Below are positions 1-12,528 of a stretch of 57,500 nt of DNA, piece after piece. This stretch comes from Neocallimastix lanati (nom. inval.) (Eukaryota > Neocallimastigomycota > Neocallimastigomycetes > Neocallimastigales > Neocallimastigaceae), in NCBI GenBank assembly GCA_016946835.1, contig JACVTC010000005.1, positions 2,180,001-2,237,500 on the forward strand, written 5' to 3'. Position 1 is the stretch's first letter. Each line of letters starts with the position of its first letter. The notes under the pieces were generated by a model. The model was not told where the DNA came from. It saw only the letters and a program-made list of their open reading frames with translations, and made no database searches. The translations under genes were made by a program, and so were the position numbers.

Positions 1-1
1 G

Positions 2-886
2 TCGAATGATAAAAGCAATGATAATAACGTAAATACTGATCATACAAATAATAGTTCCGATGATCATACAATAAAAGATAATGATGATAGCAATCATGAT
101 GATAAAAGTAAAAATCATGAAAAGGAAAGTAAAGATAATAAAGGAAATAATCAAAGTAATAGTGATACCAACAATAATAATAGTGATAATAATAAAGATA
201 ATGATACTAATAATAACAATACGGAAAATTTAGATTTAAATAATAGTATAACAAATTTGAACAATAATGCACCTAATGTAGATAATCAAGGTAAAATTGG
301 TAATAATGATACAAAAGGTATTGATGGTAATATTACAATAACTATACCATCATTTGCATTGATAATACTTATAGTTTTATCTGTACTTGCTGCTTCTATT
401 TTTACAGTTATAAAAGTAAAGAAAATAAAGGAAAAGAGGGATGAAAAGGCAAAGAAAAACAAAGAAAAAGAAATTATGGAACAACATATTAGAAATTATG
501 AAAATCCATACCCAGTTCCTGATTTCTTTAATAGACCAATAATTAATGAATTTAAAGATCCTACTGAAGCCTGTCAAGAATATATTAATACTTTAGGTCG
601 TTTAAGATACAAAGATCCTTTTGATCCAGATAATCCAACCCAAAATTTCAATTTCTTTTCATCCCCAACATTAGCTTCAACGACAACATATTCATTAAAT
701 AATCCTTCTTCGGATATATGCGCTCCTCAACCTATTATGGTTGATCCTCAATTTGAAGGTGATAATGGAAGAAGAAGTCGTATTCAATCGTTTAGTACTT
801 CTCATTATTCATTAAGTTCAAGTATACAAAATCAATCCTTCAGTGAATCCATTCCATTAATTGATAATACAAAAATACAAAATTAA
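2..886 (+). CDS. Single-pass membrane protein of the Asn-rich tandem family, member A (5' partial)
   Basis: The frame is open from base 2 to the TAA at 884-886, so the start lies outside the window; a TTG near 257 is not a real start. About the first 100 visible residues are Asn/Asp/Lys/His-rich low complexity. A hydrophobic helix follows (about residues 114-136 of the visible part, IPSFALIILIVLSVLAASIF), then a strongly basic stretch (KVKKIKEKRDEKAKK), which puts the C-terminus in the cytoplasm by the positive-inside rule. The tail carries the family motifs KDPTEACQEYINTLGRLRYK, SPTLAST and QPIMVDPQFE and ends in SIPLIDNTKIQN. Members at 6367, 21373, 31075 and 50399 share this tail. The function is unknown. 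A surface receptor or adhesin-like role would be inference only. Confidence 0.75.
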   Translation, partial: SNDKSNDNNVNTDHTNNSSDDHTIKDNDDSNHDDKSKNHEKESKDNKGNNQSNSDTNNNNSDNNKDNDTNNNNTENLDLNNSITNLNNNAPNVDNQGKIGNNDTKGIDGNITITIPSFALIILIVLSVLAASIFTVIKVKKIKEKRDEKAKKNKEKEIMEQHIRNYENPYPVPDFFNRPIINEFKDPTEACQEYINTLGRLRYKDPFDPDNPTQNFNFFSSPTLASTTTYSLNNPSSDICAPQPIMVDPQFEGDNGRRSRIQSFSTSHYSLSSSIQNQSFSESIPLIDNTKIQN

Positions 887-1100
887 TCCTTCAGTCATTC
901 GTGAGGAAGAAGTGTGCTCCTCAACTTATTATGGTTGATTTTCAATTTGAAGAATTTGAAGATGATAATGTAAGAAGAAGTCGTTTTCAATCATTCAGTA
1001 CTACTTATTATTCATTAATGGAATTAAATACTTCCAAGTATATAAAATCAATCCTTCAGTGAATCTATTCCGTTAATTGATAATACACAATAAGTAATAT
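887..1100 (+). pseudogene. Degenerate tandem duplicate of the 3' end of member A
   Basis: From about 916 the sequence repeats the gene A segment that starts near 722, offset by about 194 bp. It again spells diverged versions of the CAPQPIMVDPQFE, RRSR and QSFS-HYSL segments and of the terminal ESIPLIDN. Stops and frame changes break it, so it is untranslated or 3' UTR. It shows that the tail-coding part of the gene was duplicated in tandem and then decayed. Confidence 0.65.
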
Positions 1101-1140
1101 ACCATCAGTGAATCTACAAATAATAAGTAAATCTTCCATC

Positions 1141-1368
1141 CTTAAATTATTACCGTTAAAAATACGTTATATAGAAAATAAATTCTCTACAGTTACTAAA
1201 AAAAAAAATTTTTTTTTAAATAAAAAAAGAAAACTAAAAAAAAAAAATAAAATAGAAAAATAGGAAAAAAAATTAAATAGAAAAAAAAAATAGAAAAATA
1301 GATAAAAAGAAAATATAAATAATTAAAAAATAAATGTAAAAAAAAAAATAAATGTAAGAAAAAATAGA

Positions 1369-1422
<54 letters not shown>

Positions 1423-2546
1423 AAAAAAAAAAAATAAAAAAATAAAAAAAAATTAAAAAAATTAAAAAATTAAAAAAAAATGAAATTATTAATGTTGTTA
1501 TTAAAAAAATTAAAAAATTAAAAAAAAATGAAATTATTAATGTTGTTATACAAAATATATTAAACTTTTTTTTTTGAATATTTTAAAAATATTTTAATAG
1601 GTTCATATAAAAAATATAAATTAATAATTTATATTTATATGGATAACATATATATTTTAATTTCTTTTTTTAGAAATACAATTATACCTAACATTTTTTT
1701 TTAATAAATAAAAAAAAATAGAAAATAAAAATAAAAAGCTAAAAAAAAAATTAGAAAAATAAAAAAATAAATAAATGTAAAAAAAAAAATAAATGTAAAA
1801 ATAAAAAATAAATGGAAAAAAAAATAAAAAAATAAAAAATAAATGGAAAAAAAAATAAAAAAATAAAAAATAAATGGAAAAAAAAATAAAAAAATAAAAA
1901 AAAAAAATTAAAAAAAATAAAAAAAATGAAATTATTAATGTAATACAATATATATTATAAAGTGTTTAAGTATAATTGTATTTTAATTGTATTTTAATTG
2001 TATTTTTAAAAAATATATATATATTATTAATTTTTATTTTTTAAATGAACCTATTAAAATATTTTTAAAAATATTCAAATAAAGTTTAATTATGGAAAAT
2101 ATTTGTGTATATAATAAATTTAAATTTTATGTTAATAATAACAAATAAATAATTTTGTTTGGTATAAAAAAATATATATATATTGTTATTATTTGAAAAC
2201 AAATTAATGAACATGGTAATTAATTATGTTAAACTTATTTTATACAAGATAACAAAAAAAAAAGTTTTTTTTTTTTTTTTTTTGTTTTGTTATCTTTTAC
2301 AAAATAACAATAATATTAAGCATAATATTAAAAGCAGTAACTTTAAAATATTATTAATATAATGAATAGATATAATATATACTTTAAAAATTTTAAAAAA
2401 ATTTGTTTATAATTTTTCTCAAAAAAACATTTGTTCTACATATGATGAATGACTGTAATTATCAATTTTATAAAATATTTTTGATAGCATAAATGGATAA
2501 TTACGGTTACCATAATATATTTAATTATCTTTTTAATTTAAAAACC

Positions 2547-2577
<31 letters not shown>

Positions 2578-4118
2578 TATATTAATAATTTATTAATATA
2601 GAGTATTTATGTTAAAAAAATATGTATTATATAAAAAAAATGATGATAAAAAATTATAATTAATTTAGGTAAATAATTTTTTTCTATATTTGGAATATAC
2701 GTTATTTTATTAAATAGTTTTTTTATTTTTATTTATTACAAAATATATCAGGATTAGAGAGGTTACACAAAATATTAAAACTTTTTTTTTTTTATATAAT
2801 ATTTTAATATATCTTTTTTTATATCAAAAAATAAAAACATTAAAAAAAAGAAAAAAAATTTTTTTACCTAATAATAAAAAAATTTTTTTTACCTAATAAT
2901 AAAAAAATTTTTCTTCTTCTTCTTCTACTTATTATTATAATTATTATTATTATTATAATTATTATTATTGATTACAAAATAATATATTTGTTAATATTAT
3001 AATGTTGTACTAAAGTTGTAAAATAATTATTCCTTTAAAGTTAGAATTTTACTACAACTTATAATAAAAGTTATAAAGAAAGTTTTGCTTATTTTTTTTA
3101 TAATAAAAAAAATAAACTATAAATTTACATAAAATATATTTTATAAATAATTACACCAAAATTATTTATTATTCAAGGAAGTTACATTTCAAATAATATT
3201 ACTTAAGAAAAATATTAACTATTTAATTTATTGATAAAACTTCATTATATTTCACTAATTATTTTCTCTCTTCATATAAAGTCCTCTTTTAAAAATTTAT
3301 ATACATTTTCTTTTTATGAATTACTATTCTATAATTCAGAATTTAATTTAATTTATTATATTTTTAATAATTTAATATAACTAAAATATAAAATAATATT
3401 TAATAAAATATGAAAGTAATATATTATGCTAATTAAGAATAAAATAAATGTAATTTTATTATAACTTTAAAGAATATATAAATATAAATTAATACAAATT
3501 TCCCAATATATTAATTTTTTTACATTTGTATACGATTTCATTGTTTACATTTTTTTCATAAAATTTACTTAATATCTTGAAAATTCTATATATCAATTAT
3601 TATTATTATTGTTATTATTATTAACTTTGTTTTAGTAATTGATATTTATTACAAAATTTTATTTAATTTATACGCAGATGCCTATTTTTTTTTATTTTAG
3701 AAATTAAATTACATACTTATTTAATTTTTACGTACATAAATTTATACATTCATGTGTTTCAAATTTAAGAATTTTAAATCACAATTAATATATAATTTTT
3801 ACGAATTTTAATTAATAAAATAAAGTTTTAAAAAAAAAAAAAAAATATAAAAATCCATGGTAAGGATTAGTGATAAAAAGAGGTGATATAATATATAAAT
3901 ATTTTTTAACAGACTTAGGAAAAATTTAACACTTATTGAAGCACATATATATTGTTGAGGTTGTTAATGTGCTCTAAGATTATTATATATATTAGCTATA
4001 GAGTATATTCTATATCATTTTTTTTTTTTTTTTTTTTTTAGTTTAGTTTAGAGATTTTTTTAGGTAAAAAAGATTGTAAAAAAAAATAATAAGGATCTAT
4101 AAATCTATAGAGCTTAAA

Positions 4119-4121
<3 letters not shown>
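1141..4121. other. AT-rich intergenic region, no gene seen
   Basis: This stretch holds poly(A) runs (about 48 A near 1373-1420), tandem TAAATGGAAAAAAAAATAAA-type repeats at about 1790-1890, and (TA)n and (TTA)n microsatellites. It also contains an inverted repeat pair (listed separately) and a hairpin at 2247-2295 made of GATAACAAAA facing TTTTGTTATC across an A/T run. No coding pattern of useful length is visible on either strand. Confidence 0.6.
1561..2089. repeat. Inverted repeat pair, possible foldback element or MITE
   Basis: The left arm, 1561-1606, reads TAAAC, a T run, GAATATTTTAAAAATATT and TTAATAGGTTCAT. The right arm, 2045-2089, is its reverse complement with few changes, including the less AT-rich tag ATGAACCTATT. 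Similarity seems to continue inward for about 25 bases. The 440 bp between the arms is A-rich simple sequence. No clear target duplication is visible. Confidence 0.5.

Positions 4122-4156
<35 letters not shown>
4122..4156 (-). repeat. Poly(A) tract at the 3' end of the reductase gene (poly(T) on the plus strand)
   Basis: About 35 T on the plus strand run up to the stop codon of the minus-strand reductase, so the sense strand reads TAA followed by a pure A run. It could be a retroposition scar or one of the many A/T runs in this genome. Confidence 0.7.
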
Positions 4157-4161
<5 letters not shown>

Positions 4162-5063
4162 AGTGCATCTTCAATACGAGGAAGAGAAACGCCAAGTGCT
4201 TTTGCGTCTTCGACGATTTCTCTTACAGAATAACCAACTTCATATTTATTATATGCTATAGCATTATATCCAGGACTTCCAGGTTTATAGACTGTTTTTT
4301 TCATCAAATATGCTATAAGACTAGCTGGAACAATACCCATAACTTTTAATACAATATCAAGTTTTACACCCTTAGCTTTAAGGTAGGGAACCATTTCTCG
4401 GGCATTCAATAACATGTCAACTAGTCCATTATCTGATGAAATAACTGCTTCAAAACTGCCACGTTTTAATACTTCTGTTTCCATGGCGGCGTTTAATACA
4501 TAGTGATTTAATAACCATGATCCTATATCAGTATGCATACTAACTTTAAAATCTGCTGATTCAAATAGTTGCTTGATTTTTTGTTCTCTCTCAGAGATTT
4601 TTTCACCAGACATGCCCATTTCAATAGATGGATACATTACACCATGGAGGACATTATCTGTTATTCCTCCACCGGCACCAGGAAAACCTATGATAATTTG
4701 ATCATGGGGAAGAGTCTGTATTTTATTGACTGGATTACCTCCATAATTTCCAATAATTAATACATTTGCATCCCCAACGATTGGAGTAATGGTTTCGATT
4801 GCACCAGATACTTGCTCAGGGTTAACACTTATTATTATTAGATCATATTTTTCATCATTAGGTATTTCATATCTAAGATTAACTGACCATTTTTCATTTA
4901 TCATTTGTTTTTTTCGGCCGTCATATGTGTGTAATTCGACATAATCTGCATAGTTATGCTTGTTACTTTTTCTTACGTAGAAATCCACTGTATTTCCAGC
5001 ATTTTCTAGTGCCCATCCATATTGAATTCCTATTACACCTCTGCCTAAAATTAATATTTTCAT
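4155..5063 (-). CDS. Ketopantoate reductase family (ApbA/PanE-like) NAD(P)-dependent oxidoreductase
   Basis: The product is 302 residues, the normal length for this family, with ATG at 5063-5061. The N-terminus MKILILGRGVIG carries the Rossmann GxGxxG motif (G7, G9, G12) for NAD(P)H, and the C-terminal half has the helical character of the ApbA C-terminal domain. PanE proper reduces 2-dehydropantoate to pantoate for coenzyme A synthesis. Here the segment that normally carries the catalytic Lys (a W-x-K-x3-N pattern) reads SWLLNHYVLNAAME with no Lys, so the substrate is probably different and the panE name is not warranted. Base composition is clearly less AT-rich than the neighbours, which suggests transfer from bacteria. 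No intron is visible. A run of about 35 A (sense strand) begins inside the stop codon. The next gene, member B, is divergent. Confidence 0.85.
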
Positions 5064-5158
5064 TTTGGTTAATGAATAGTTGATTTAAAAAAAAAAAAAA
5101 AATTTTATGTATGTAATATTTTATTAATTAATAAAGACCCAGATATATTTGTTACCGT

Positions 5159-5195
<37 letters not shown>

Positions 5196-6092
5196 ACTTT
5201 ATATATTGAACACCTCAAAAATTTATATATAAATAAAGTTTAATATATGATTATACCTAAATTGTGTAGTATATATATTATATATACGTATTATTTTAAT
5301 TATATCACATATAATTAATTTGTATTAATTTGTATATAAATTAAATAAATTAAGTTATATAATTATATATATATTGAATTATGATTTAATGGAATGGGAG
5401 AGATTTGAGGTGATAAGTTAAGCAGTGTTGTATAGAATTTAATGAAAACTATCAATATATATAGTTACACATAAATGCCCTATATATATTTTTCATATGA
5501 AAATTTAAATCTATATTAAATGTTAATATTTGTTCATATTCTATATATTCTATATATTTATAATGTATTATATATATGACATTATATATATTAATAATAC
5601 TATAAATGAATTAATGTAAATATATAATACATATATTATTATTTTAAATTAAAGATATAGAACGTGTAGTTTTTAAATAATATACATTACGCAGTATATT
5701 ATATAGATATATTAATATATATTAATATATCTATAATATTTTTACAATATTTATTAATAAATTAAATAAAATTATCTTCTTCTATAAAAGCATACACCAC
5801 ACCACACACATATATATAAATATACTAAATAGGTTCTATTGTAACATTTTAATTTATATTAATATGAAAATTAATTTTTTTTTAATATTAATTTTTAATT
5901 ATTAATAATCTTATTATATAAATAAAAAAAAAAAAAAAAATTATATAAATATCAAAAAGTTTATGATAAAATAATTTAAAAAATAAATAAAAATAATACT
6001 ACTATTGTTTTAAACATTCGAGAAGTGAAAACATTTAGTTGAATAACAAATTTATCATAATAATTTAATATAATATTTTATTGAATAATAAT

Positions 6093-6128
<36 letters not shown>

Positions 6129-6366
6129 TAATAACAATAAATAAAACATTTAAAATATGTATATAAATTTAATAACAAAATAATATTTAATTGTATATTT
6201 AAATATTTGGATATTATATTACCAGTTATATAATTTTTTTAAAAAACTTTTAAAATAAAAAATATATATATAAATATATATATAAATATATATATATAAT
6301 TATGTATATACTTTAAAACACAATTTTATCTATTGCAACTTAATTTAATGTACAAATTAATAAAAT
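5064..6366. other. Divergent intergenic region between the reductase gene and member B
   Basis: This 1.3 kb AT-rich spacer must hold the promoters of both flanking genes, which are transcribed away from it. It contains an A run at 5160-5192, several TATATA stretches and an (ATA)n microsatellite near 6090-6130. The TATA-like strings are too common here to name a promoter. No coding sequence is seen. Confidence 0.5.
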
Positions 6367-7464
6367 ATGTTATATATATCAAAACAGCCAAGACAATTTC
6401 CAGGACAAGCTCCTAAATACATTCCAACAAAAATTCCTCCAAAAGGTCTTCCACCAAAAGAATTACCACCTTCTATTGAAAATGTTGAACCTGATAGAGA
6501 AAATAATAATAATTACAATAACGATGATATAGAAGAGAATTACCCAACAGATAATAATAACAATTCTAATAATAGTAATAGCAGTAATAGGGATAATAAA
6601 AACAACAACAACAATAAAAATATTAATATTAATAATAATAATTATAATGATAATGATAAAAATAATAATAAGAATAAAAATAATAATACCAGTAATAATG
6701 ATAACAATAATAATGATAATAAAAATAATAATGATAATAACAATAATGATATTAATGATATTAATAATAAAAATAAAGGCAACATCAATTATAATAATGA
6801 AAGTAACGATAATAAAATAAGCAATAATATAATTGGTGAAATTTATAAAAATAATACCCAAGAGTTTGAAAATAATAACCAAAATATAAGTAATTCGGAT
6901 CTTAATAGAATTAATGATAAGAAAAATAATTCATCAATACTACCAATTCTTATTTTGATAATGATAATAATAGTAGTAATAAGTGGAATTGTTTTTTCAA
7001 TATTTTATTTTAAAAAGAAAAGCAAAAAGAAACTAATTGAAAAAGCTAGAAATATTGAATCTAAACCAAATTTTAAATATCCATTACCATCGGTTAAAGA
7101 TGAAATTAAAGAACCTATTGAAATATGTGAAGAGATTATTAATACTTTAGGTCGCTTACGATACAAAGAATACTCTCTAAATTATGATCCAAAAAATCCG
7201 TTACAACCCTTTTATCGATTTAATCAATCACCGACACTTTCCTCTACGGCCAGTTTTTCATCTTCTAAACCACAATCGTATATTATACCTCCTCAACCTT
7301 CTATGATTGATCCTCAATTTGAAAAGTTTTCAAGTCCATCAATTAATGATAATCAATCTTTTACAACAAACCATTATTCATTAACGGATACGGAATCATT
7401 AGCAATGGGAATGAGCTATAATGATAATGATTCTACCCCATTATTGAAAACCTCAAATTCTTAG
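6367..7464 (+). CDS. Single-pass membrane protein of the Asn-rich tandem family, member B
   Basis: The product is 365 residues, starting at ATG 6367. Unlike members C, E and F, the N-terminus has no Cys-rich module; it is Pro/Lys-rich (PTKIPPKGLPPKELPPS). Residues about 47-185 are almost pure Asn with Asp, Lys and Ile. A transmembrane helix follows at about 190-215 (ILPILILIMIIIVVISGIVF), then FKKKSKKK. The cytoplasmic tail keeps IKEPIEICEEIINTLGRLRY, SPTLSST, QPSMIDPQFE, NHYSL and a final STPLLK. There is no obvious signal peptide, so a signal-anchor topology (N-terminus outside) or an unseen 5' exon is possible. The missing Cys module may be a real domain loss or a missed exon. The function is unknown. 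Confidence 0.8.
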   Translation: MLYISKQPRQFPGQAPKYIPTKIPPKGLPPKELPPSIENVEPDRENNNNYNNDDIEENYPTDNNNNSNNSNSSNRDNKNNNNNKNININNNNYNDNDKNNNKNKNNNTSNNDNNNNDNKNNNDNNNNDINDINNKNKGNINYNNESNDNKISNNIIGEIYKNNTQEFENNNQNISNSDLNRINDKKNNSSILPILILIMIIIVVISGIVFSIFYFKKKSKKKLIEKARNIESKPNFKYPLPSVKDEIKEPIEICEEIINTLGRLRYKEYSLNYDPKNPLQPFYRFNQSPTLSSTASFSSSKPQSYIIPPQPSMIDPQFEKFSSPSINDNQSFTTNHYSLTDTESLAMGMSYNDNDSTPLLKTSNS

Positions 7465-7721
7465 TACTTCATCGTTAGATGTTGAAATGAAAGAATAAAA
7501 ATGAAAATAAATAAGAACTTATTTCATTTTTTATATATATTTTTGTATATAAAGATACTTATAAAAATATTTTAATTCACTATAAAAAAAAAATAATTAT
7601 AAAAATATTTTATTTTAAACTATTAATGAAAAAATAATAAAAAATAAATTTTATTTATATATATATATATTTTTTTAAGTATAATTACATTTTATAGATA
7701 CTTGTAACTAAAAGATAAAAA

Positions 7722-7761
<40 letters not shown>

Positions 7762-9260
7762 AAGAAAGAGAGAGAGAGAAATGATTTTATTAAAAATTAA
7801 TTGATATAAAAGTGTTCCATTCATTTGAAATTAATAAAAAAGAAAAAACTGAAATGAAATTTTTATGATATTAATTTATTTTTAATATATTTAATTTTGA
7901 ATTAATGATATTATTCTAAAAGGACATTATTAATAGTTTTTATATAATAGTTTTTATAATATGTAAAACATTAAAAATGTAGTTGAGTATTACAAATTTT
8001 ATATTAATTTAATTAAAAATAAAAATATTATTAAAAAAAAAAAAAAAAAAGTAAAAAAAAGTATTATCATAAATTTGAATATATGTTTAATATATAATAC
8101 TTATTAGTAATAATTATAATAAATAAAAAAATAATAATAATGAATAGAACTGTTTTATTTTAATTAAATTACTATAGGAATATTAATAAACTTTTTTTTT
8201 TATGTTTAAATTAACAAAAAATAACAGTGTTTAAGCTATTTATTTAATAATAGTAATAATAAATATAAATATTTAGATATGTATATAATAATTTAATTAT
8301 CAAATTTTATATTAAAAATAATAATATACAATTAAAAGCATTTGAACTATTTTACTAAAATAAAATAATAAATTAATAATAAAAAAATAATTATAAAAAA
8401 TATTTTATTATAAATTATTATGAAAAAATTATAAAAAATAAATTAAAATTTTATTTTTTTAAACATAATTACATTTTGTAACTAAAAAAAAAGGAGAGAA
8501 ATGATTTTATTAAAAATTAATTGATAAAAAAGTGTTCTTTTCATTTGAAATTAATAAAAAAGCAAAAACTGAAATGAAATTTTTATGATATTAATTTATC
8601 TTTAATAAATTTAATTCTGAATTAATGATATTATTCTAAAAGGACATTATTAATATTTTTTATACATATATAAAACATTAAAAATATAGTTAGTATTATT
8701 GTTAGTATTATTAATTTTATATTAATTTTAATTAAAAATAAAAATATTATTAGAAAAAAAAAAAAGAGAAAAAGGAAGTAAAAAATTATTATCATAAATT
8801 TGAATATATGTATAATATATAATAATGATTAGTAATAATTATTTGAACTATTTTACTAAAATAAAATAATAAAATAATAATATAAAAATAATTATAAAAA
8901 TATTTTATTATATATTATTATGAACAATTAATAAAAATAAATTATTATAATTATATTGTTATAAACATAATTGCATTTTATAAATCCTTGTAACTAAAAA
9001 AAAAAAAAAAAAAAAGATTTTATTAAAAATTAATTGATATAAAAGTATAAAAGTGTTCATTCATTTGAAATTAATAAAAAAGCAAAAACTGAAATGAAAT
9101 TTTTATGATATTAATTTATCTTTAATAAATTTAATTTTGAATAAATGATATTATTCTAAAAGGATTATTATTAATATTTTTTATTATATATAAAACATTA
9201 AAAATATAGTTAGTATTATCAATTTTATATTAATTTTAATTAAAAATAAAAATATTATCG

Positions 9261-9301
<41 letters not shown>

Positions 9302-9938
9302 AAATGTATTATCATAAATTTGAATAAATGTTTAGTATATAATAATTATTAGTAATAATTAAAATACATAAAAAAAAATAATAATGAATAGAACTGTTTT
9401 GTTTTAATTAAATTACTATAGGAATATTAATTATTAGTAATAATTAAAATACATAAAAAAAATAATAATGAATAGAACTGTTTTGTTTTAATTAAATTAC
9501 TATAGGAATATTAATTAAGTAACAATTATAATAAATAAAAAAATAATAATAATGAATAGAACTGTTTTATTTTAATTAAATTACTATAGGAATATTAATA
9601 AACTTTTTTTTTATGTTTAAATTAACAAAAAATAACAGTGTTTATGCTATTTATTTAATAATAGTAATAATAATAAATATAAATATTTAGATGTGTATAT
9701 AATTTTTTAATCATCAAATTTTATATTAAAAATAATAATATACAATTAAAAACATTTGAACTATTTTACTAAAATAAAATAATAAATTAATATTAAAAAA
9801 AATAATTATAAAAATATTTTATTTTAAATTATTATGAAAAATTAATTAAAATAAATTTTATTAATTTTATTTATATTTATTATATTTTTTTTTAAACATA
9901 ATTACATTTTATAGATACTTGTTACTAAAAAATAAAAA

Positions 9939-9974
<36 letters not shown>

Positions 9975-10620
9975 AAGAGAGAAATGATTTTATTAAAAAT
10001 TAATTGATATAAAAGTGTTTATTCATTTGAAATTAATAAAAAAGCAAAAACTGAAATGAAATTTTTATGATATTAATTTATCTTTAATAAATTTAATTTT
10101 GAATAAACGATATTATTCTAAAAGGATATTAATAATATTTTTTATTATATATAAAACATTAAAAATATAGTTAGTATTATCAATTTTATATTAATTTTAA
10201 TTAAAAATAAAAATATTATCGAAAAAAAAAAAAAAAAAAAGTAAAAAATGTATTATCATAAATTTGAATACATGTTTAGTATATAATAATTATTAGTAAT
10301 AATTAAAATACATAAAAAAAAATAATAATGAATAGAACTGTTTTGTTTTAATTAAATTACTATAGGAATATTAATAAACTTTTTTTTTTATGTTTAAATT
10401 AACAAAAAATAACTGTGTTTAAGCTATTTATTTAATAATAGTAATAATAATAAATATAAATATTTAGATATGTATATAATTTTTTAATTATCAAATTTTA
10501 TATTAAAAATAATAATATACAATTAAAAACATTTGAACTATTTTACTAAAATTAAATAATAAATTAATAATAAAAAAAATAATTATAAAAATACTTTATT
10601 TTAAATTATTATGAAAAATT

Positions 10621-10774
10621 TTTTATTTTAATATTTTATTGAATTATGTCTTTATTTTTATTTTGTTAAAGATACATATAGAAAGTAAATGAAAATTTTA
10701 CATATTTATATTTATAGTTTCTTAAACTTTAATTCTATTGGATAATTCTAATAATTTATAATTACTTATTAACA
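10621..10774 (-). repeat. 3' LTR of the copia element
   Basis: It is 154 bp. On the minus strand it begins TGTTAATAAG directly after a polypurine tract. It matches 15909-16060 almost throughout. The outer end (AAAATAAAA) does not end in the canonical CA. Confidence 0.88.
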
Positions 10775-10785
10775 TTCCCCCTCAA
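10775..10785 (-). other. Polypurine tract of the copia element
   Basis: The minus strand reads TTGAGGGGGAA immediately before the 3' LTR start TGTTAATAAG. It is the standard plus-strand primer site and it fixes the LTR boundary. Confidence 0.85.
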
Positions 10786-10832
10786 ATCTAACATCTTTAT
10801 TAATCGATGTTCGATTTGTTAAAATTATTATA

Positions 10833-12285
10833 TTAAGGGGTAAACTCTGTAAGTAAACTTTCTTTAAATTTACTCAATTTAGTCCCTTTAAGGTATTTGG
10901 TGAATCCATCGGCTAGATTCCTTTCAGACTTAACATATTCTAGCTTGACTTTATTTTCCTTTATTAGACTTCTTATGTGGTGATATTTTATATCGATATG
11001 CTTCGACTTTGAGTTGATAGATTGATTTTGGCAATTATAGATTGCTGCTTTGTTGTCCACATAAATGGAAATGAATTGGTTATTGATGCCTAATTCTTTC
11101 ATTACATTCATGTACCATAATCCATGTTTGGCGCAATCACTAATGCTATAATATTCAGCTTCGGCTGTGGAGGTGGCCACACAATGCTGAAGTTTTGAAT
11201 GACAGCTTGAAGGTGAATTTCCGAGCATTATCAAAAAACCTGATTGTTGATTTCCTGGTTATTGTATCACCACCGTAATAAGCATCTGCGTACGCCATTA
11301 AGTTGCTTTCGCCTGAAATTTTTATTTCGTAGTTCTTAGTTCCCTTAAGGTACTTGAGAATCTTTTCCACATTCATCCAATCTTCAAGTGTAGGGTTCTT
11401 ATTTTTTCTTGCAGCTCTATTTACTGAAAACAAGATATCAGGCCTTGTGCAGATCGCCAGATAGAGAAGGTTACCTATGGCGCTTCTGTAAAGTGCTTCA
11501 TCAAATTTAGCTTTCAAATAAGCTTTCAATTTATGACTTTCAATTGGCATTAAATTCTTGATTGGTTTGCATTTTTCTAATTTGAATTTCTTTAGTAATT
11601 CATTTATATATCCTAATTGATGCATTATATAGCCGTTGTTACACTTCTCAAACTTAATTCCAATAATGAAATCTAATTCTCCAATATCTTTAATACTAAA
11701 ATTAGTTTTAATCTGCTCTTTTACTTTGACTACTTCATTTTCCTTACCTATTAATAATATGTCATCGACATATACTGCTATGATACATGTAATTTCGTTA
11801 TAACTGTTCTTTCTAATGTAGATGCAAGGTTCCCTAGTGAGTCGATTGAAGTTTATACCGAGTAGAACATTATTTAATTTCTCATTCCAGGCTCTACCTG
11901 CTTGCTTTAACCCGTATATGGCTTTGTTTAGTTTCCAAAAGGTATTGTTGTATGAGGAATAACCCTCTGGTGCTTTCATGTATAATTCTTCTTTTATTTC
12001 AGCATTGAGCTATGCGGCGTCAATGTCTATTTGGACAATTTTAAACCTTTTACGAAGTGCAATTGAAATTATTTTTTTCAAAGAGTCTAACTTCAGTGTC
12101 GGAGAAAAGGTGAAAATATAGTCAATACCATATCGCTGAGTGAAACCACGAGCAACTAATTGTGCTTTCCTTTTAATGATATTCCCATTAGAGTCCTTTT
12201 TATATTTAAAAACCCATTTACTTGAGATGATATTAGCTCCTTTGGGAATGCTTTTAATTGTCTTAAAAACGATTAGCTTTTTCAT
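10833..12285 (-). pseudogene. Copia pol 3' part: reverse transcriptase and RNase H
   Basis: Three open segments read through the domains. Segment 12285-12010 has the RT start (SKWVFKYKKDSNGNI, LVARGFTQ, GIDYIFTFSP). Segment 11979-11155 follows after an in-frame TAG near 12010 and contains LNKAIYGLKQAGRAW, the catalytic YVDD motif and LYLAICTRPDI. After a frameshift near 11240, segment 11234-10833 has the RNase H motifs STAEAEYY, YVDNKAAI and NLADGFTKYLKGTK. The catalytic residues are largely present, but the TAG and the frameshift prevent a functional polyprotein. The stop at 10833 lies just inside the polypurine tract, as expected for the pol end. Confidence 0.9.
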
Positions 12286-12528
12286 GTTTTGTAATTCCTT
12301 ATTTATATCTTCTAGCCATTTATCTTTGTCTATTAGGTTGAATATATCTTCGAAATCTTTTGGTTCTCTAAGGTTTCTTTCTGGGAATAGAACTTTAGGC
12401 TTTGTAATAGGAATAACTGTCTTTTTTCTTTTATTGGAATTGTATAAATGATCATGTGTCCTTTTGTTGCTTGATTTAGGTACTGTTTGTTTATATGGAT
12501 TTGAATCATGTTTTGTGGAGAAATTTTA

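Noticed and set aside
257-886. Start of member A at 257
   Set aside because: The codon is TTG and the frame is open to the left edge of the window, so the gene begins upstream.
6463-6882. Minus-strand 139-codon Ile-rich frame
   Set aside because: It is the shadow of the AAT/AAC (Asn) run of member B on the other strand. The same holds for 21625-21906 and 26944-27213.
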